A stretch of 7,812 bases of DNA from CAZOGW01 sp964579415 (GTDB taxonomy: Bacteria; Actinomycetota; Acidimicrobiia; Spongiisociales; UBA5794). The position numbers were made by a program, and so were the translations under genes. Positions 5,270-7,812 of the stretch are shown here, one piece after another (position 1 is the first letter of the stretch; each line of letters opens with the position of its first letter). Under the pieces are notes generated by a model. It had not been told where the DNA came from. It made no database searches and saw nothing but the letters and a program-made list of their open reading frames with translations. The DNA is taken from assembly GCA_964579415.1 (NCBI GenBank), contig CAZOGW010000136.1:1-7812 (forward strand). Direction: 5' to 3'.

Positions 5270-7389
5270 CCGCCGTCGGGCAGGCCCAGGGAGCGGCGCA
5301 GGAACGTCAGCTCGTGACGGAGCAGGTTCTCGGTGACCACCGGGTCGCCGGCCATGTGGCTCGCCGAGGGCAGCGGCAGCACCTCGTGGTACCTCCCCGC
5401 CGCCACCAGTGCCGCCGACAGTCGCAGCGTGTTGACCGGCCACACGTTGTCGTCGGCGAGGCCGTGGACCAGCAGCAGCGGCCGGTGCAGGCCGGGAGCG
5501 TCGGCGAACAGCGAGTCCTGCTCGTAGGCGTCGGGGTTCTCGTCGAGCTGGCCCAGGTACCGCTCCTGCCAGTGGGTGTCGTAGAGCCGCATGTCGAGCG
5601 TGCCCGCCCCGGCCACCGAGGCGTGGAACACCTGGGGACGGCGCAGCACCGCGGCGGCGGCCAGGTACCCGCCGTAGGACCAGCCGCGGATGCCGACGCG
5701 CGTCAAGTCGAGGTCGGGGTCCTCGGCGGCGAGGGCATGGAGGGCGGCGACCTGGTCGTCGAGGACCGGCTCGATCTTGTTGGCCCAGATCTCTCGCTCG
5801 AAGGCCGGCCCGCGCCCCGGCGTCCCGGCGCCGTCGACGACGACCACGGCGAACCCGTTCTCGGCGAACCACTGTGAGATGAAGGCGCCGCCGCTCTGGA
5901 AAGCGAACACCTTGCGCGCCGCCGGCCCCCCGTAGGGGTCCATCAGCACAGGGAGCGGCGTCCCCGGCCGATGCCGGGAGGGCTTGTGAACGGCGACGTT
6001 GAGCCGGCGTGGCCCCACGGTGAGCAGTTTCCTGTTCAGGGCGGTGGCGGGCTGCTCGGCGAGCGAGGCGATCCCGGCGACCGGCTCCCCGTTCCGGAGG
6101 ACGGTCACGTAGGGGTTGACGCGGTCGGCGTCGCGGCGCACCTCGACGGTCAGGTCTCTCCGGTCCACCGAGGTGTGAACGCCGGACTCGGGTGCCGATC
6201 GCCGCCGGGCGCCGCTGCCGGGACGCCATTGCCAGGTGTCGACGTGCGTCGCCACGGTGCAGGCGGTGAAGTGCACGGTCTCGCCGTCGACGCCGAGGAC
6301 CGCCTGGACCTGGACACCCACCGGGCTCACCGGCTCGCCGCCGACGCACAGCCTCCAGGTGTCTTCCGACGCTTCCACCGTGATCAGCGCGCCGCTGCCG
6401 GTACGGGCCGGCACACCGCCCACCAGCCGGGTCCAGCATGGGTCGGTGATCTTCCGCAACGTCGTGGTGGCGCCGCTTGCGGCGTCGCCGGCGAGGACCC
6501 GCAGCGTGCGCTGGTCCCGGCTCTGCACCGAGATGAGGGGACCGTGGTCGTCCCAGTCCCCGGTCGCCACGTATTCGAAGGCGTCCCGGTCGAAATCCAC
6601 CGGGACGCGGGAGCCGTCGAGGCCGACGATCCACAGTGTCACCTCCGCATTGGGCCTACCCACCGCCGGGTAGCGGCGCGCCTGGGGCGGTGCGGCCGGG
6701 TCAGACGGATCGGAGAGGTACCAGACGTCCACGCCCGACTCGTCTACCCGCGCCACCAGGAGGTGCTCACCGTCCGGCGACCACCAGTACCCGCGGGTGC
6801 GGTCCATCGACTCGGCGGCGACATGCTCGGCGACACCCCACGAGACGGCCTCCCCGTCGGGGGCGACCAGTTTGCGATCGCCGCCGCCGTCGATGCCGAC
6901 GAGCCGCAGCGTCCCGTCGGCGAGGTAGGCGACATGACGTCCGGTGGGATCGACTCGGGGGTCGTAGACGGCGGTGGCGGTGGGGACCTCCCGGGCCGGA
7001 GCGGCCTCCCGTCCGGTTGCCGCCACCCACAGCCTGCCGTTGAGGGCGTACACGGCCAGGCTCGCCTCGCGGTCGGTGGCGTATGAGGTGATCCCGGACG
7101 CCGAGGTGCGGGTGCGCTCCCGGCGGATGCGTTCCGCCTCGGGCAGGTCGGCGTCGTCCAGGTCGTCCGGTGGCTCGGCGACCACGCGCTCGTTTCCCCA
7201 GTCGAGGTCGAGCGCCCACAGCCGGCTCACCGTGTCGCCGCCGGAGGAGGTACGCAGGAACAGCACCGTCCCTCCATCGCCGGTGATGGTGAACGAGGAC
7301 GGCTGACCAAGGGTCAGGCCCCGGGTCCTGGCGAGCAGGTGGGGCAGGGACTCAGGCGACGATTCAGACGATGAAGACATGCCTGTCAT
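5266..7389 (-). CDS. DPP-IV-like dipeptidyl peptidase (family S9), cytoplasmic
   Basis: A prolyl oligopeptidase-fold enzyme expected to remove X-Pro or X-Ala dipeptides. Of 707 residues, about 30-460 form the DPP-IV beta-propeller and about 470-700 the peptidase domain. The triad is Ser571 in GWSYGG, Asp646 in HGLADDN and His678 in SASHM; Tyr486 in DPYGGP is the oxyanion tyrosine, and Asn648 matches the substrate-binding Asn after the Asp. The propeller segment AEHVAAESMDRTRGYWWSPDG (180s-200s) matches the DPP8/9 type helix that normally carries a Glu-Glu pair, but here it is Glu193-Ser194. Trp607 stands where DPP-IV has an S1-pocket Tyr. There is no signal peptide or membrane segment, so it is likely cytosolic. 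The start is uncertain: ATG at 7389 or 7380, neither with a good Shine-Dalgarno site. A GTG at 7551 is rejected for overlapping the upstream gene. It may be cotranscribed with that PA14 gene, 64 nt away. Confidence 0.92.
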   Translation of the reverse strand: MTGMSSSSESSPESLPHLLARTRGLTLGQPSSFTITGDGGTVLFLRTSSGGDTVSRLWALDLDWGNERVVAEPPDDLDDADLPEAERIRRERTRTSASGITSYATDREASLAVYALNGRLWVAATGREAAPAREVPTATAVYDPRVDPTGRHVAYLADGTLRLVGIDGGGDRKLVAPDGEAVSWGVAEHVAAESMDRTRGYWWSPDGEHLLVARVDESGVDVWYLSDPSDPAAPPQARRYPAVGRPNAEVTLWIVGLDGSRVPVDFDRDAFEYVATGDWDDHGPLISVQSRDQRTLRVLAGDAASGATTTLRKITDPCWTRLVGGVPARTGSGALITVEASEDTWRLCVGGEPVSPVGVQVQAVLGVDGETVHFTACTVATHVDTWQWRPGSGARRRSAPESGVHTSVDRRDLTVEVRRDADRVNPYVTVLRNGEPVAGIASLAEQPATALNRKLLTVGPRRLNVAVHKPSRHRPGTPLPVLMDPYGGPAARKVFAFQSGGAFISQWFAENGFAVVVVDGAGTPGRGPAFEREIWANKIEPVLDDQVAALHALAAEDPDLDLTRVGIRGWSYGGYLAAAAVLRRPQVFHASVAGAGTLDMRLYDTHWQERYLGQLDENPDAYEQDSLFADAPGLHRPLLLVHGLADDNVWPVNTLRLSAALVAAGRYHEVLPLPSASHMAGDPVVTENLLRHELTFLRRSLGLPDGG

Positions 7390-7453
7390 GCTCGCAGGCC
7401 GGAGCGAGGTCGAGGGCGGGATGAGGGCTGAGGGCTCGCCGGTCGGCGCTGGA

Positions 7454-7812
7454 TCAGCCAGAGGGGATAGGGTCGACGCCTCGGGCCGGGATGCGGCCGG
7501 TGCGGCGGCGTCCGGTGGTCCAGCCCAGGGAGATGTAGTCGTCGCCCTCACCCGCGTAGGAGCGCACCGCGATGGCGTAAAGCCGCCCGCCCTCCAGCTC
7601 CAGCGGGGGGGAGGCGGCTGCCCGGTTTTCGAAGTCGTCGAAAGCGACCGGCGCGGTGATCTCGTGGACCAACTCCAGTCCGGCAGGGTCCTCGGAGTCG
7701 GACAGCCAGAGCTGCGCCGCTTCGCTCGCCGTGAGGAAGATGGTGTATGTGCCGCTCTCGGGCGGGATCAGCACCCCCGCCAGTTCGGTGATGCAGTCGT
7801 CGCACACCAGCG
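7454..7812 (-). CDS. PA14-domain protein, C-terminal part (cut by window edge)
   Basis: An open frame runs in from beyond the right edge and stops at TGA 7454-7456, showing about 118 C-terminal residues. The visible part is the second half of a PA14 domain: GVLIPPESGTYTIFLTAS, then QLWLSDSEDP, PPLELEGGRLYAIAV and a final DDYISLGW, followed by a short tail with RIPARGVDPIPSG. PA14 is a beta-barrel module that often binds carbohydrate in secreted or surface proteins, and this order of strands and the tail with IP and a final P are usual for it. A Cys pair, C-D-D-C, lies near the visible start. The protein probably acts outside the cell, but the domains that would tell its role are off the window. 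It reads in the same direction as the DPP-IV-like gene. Confidence 0.8.
   Translation of the reverse strand, partial: LVCDDCITELAGVLIPPESGTYTIFLTASEAAQLWLSDSEDPAGLELVHEITAPVAFDDFENRAAASPPLELEGGRLYAIAVRSYAGEGDDYISLGWTTGRRRTGRIPARGVDPIPSG

Noticed and set aside
4589..6634. 681-codon minus-strand frame over the regulator and the DPP-IV-like gene
   Set aside because: Spans two real genes in the wrong frame, is rich in Arg and Pro, and shows no domain.
5971..7086. 371-codon plus-strand frame opposite the DPP-IV-like gene
   Set aside because: Antisense shadow without recognisable motifs or a ribosome binding site.
7390..7551. GTG start at 7551 for the DPP-IV-like gene
   Set aside because: It overlaps the PA14 gene by nearly 100 nt, and the added 54 residues are a Pro/Ala/Ser-rich stretch unlike the family.

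Overview
The window is high-GC DNA (roughly two thirds G+C by eye) with dense third-position G/C coding. It looks like an actinobacterium. Supporting signs are an actinobacterial-style PcrA helicase with a C-terminal Tudor-like domain, a SufR-type Fe-S regulator, and two genes whose -10 boxes lie 6-8 nt from the ATG, as in leaderless actinobacterial transcripts. An uncultured or deep-branching lineage such as Acidimicrobiia is possible, but this is inference only.

Layout, left to right. Positions 1-223 are non-coding: a 9-bp hairpin, then a degenerate tandem array with a period of about 30-33 nt, whose last two units form a strong hairpin that ends the first gene. Positions 224-2134 (minus) encode a secreted Xaa-Pro dipeptidyl-peptidase of family S15. 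Positions 2135-2346 are a divergent regulatory region with a Shine-Dalgarno site and a possible promoter for the peptidase, a block of four heptamers, and a -10 box for the plus-strand gene. Positions 2347-4539 (plus) encode PcrA/UvrD helicase. Positions 4625-5269 (plus) encode a winged-helix regulator with SufR-like cluster cysteines. It ends in a 4-nt stop-codon overlap with the convergent gene at 5266-7389 (minus), a cytoplasmic DPP-IV-like prolyl peptidase of family S9. Upstream of that on the same strand, and cut by the right edge, is the C-terminal end of a PA14-domain protein (7454-7812).

How the genes fit together: the two peptidases are unrelated folds with the same expected specificity, release of X-Pro dipeptides. 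One is exported and one appears cytosolic, so together they could serve use of proline-rich peptides. The helicase and the Fe-S regulator are likely separate transcription units that share a nearly identical -10/start-codon region. No suf genes are present beside the regulator here.

I see no mobile element, CRISPR array, tRNA or rRNA, and no defence-type or plainly new system. The points most worth checking are a Glu-to-Ser change in the substrate-anchoring double-Glu motif of the DPP-IV-like enzyme, two extra cysteines in the Fe-S regulator, the matching leaderless start regions, and the two non-coding repeat blocks.
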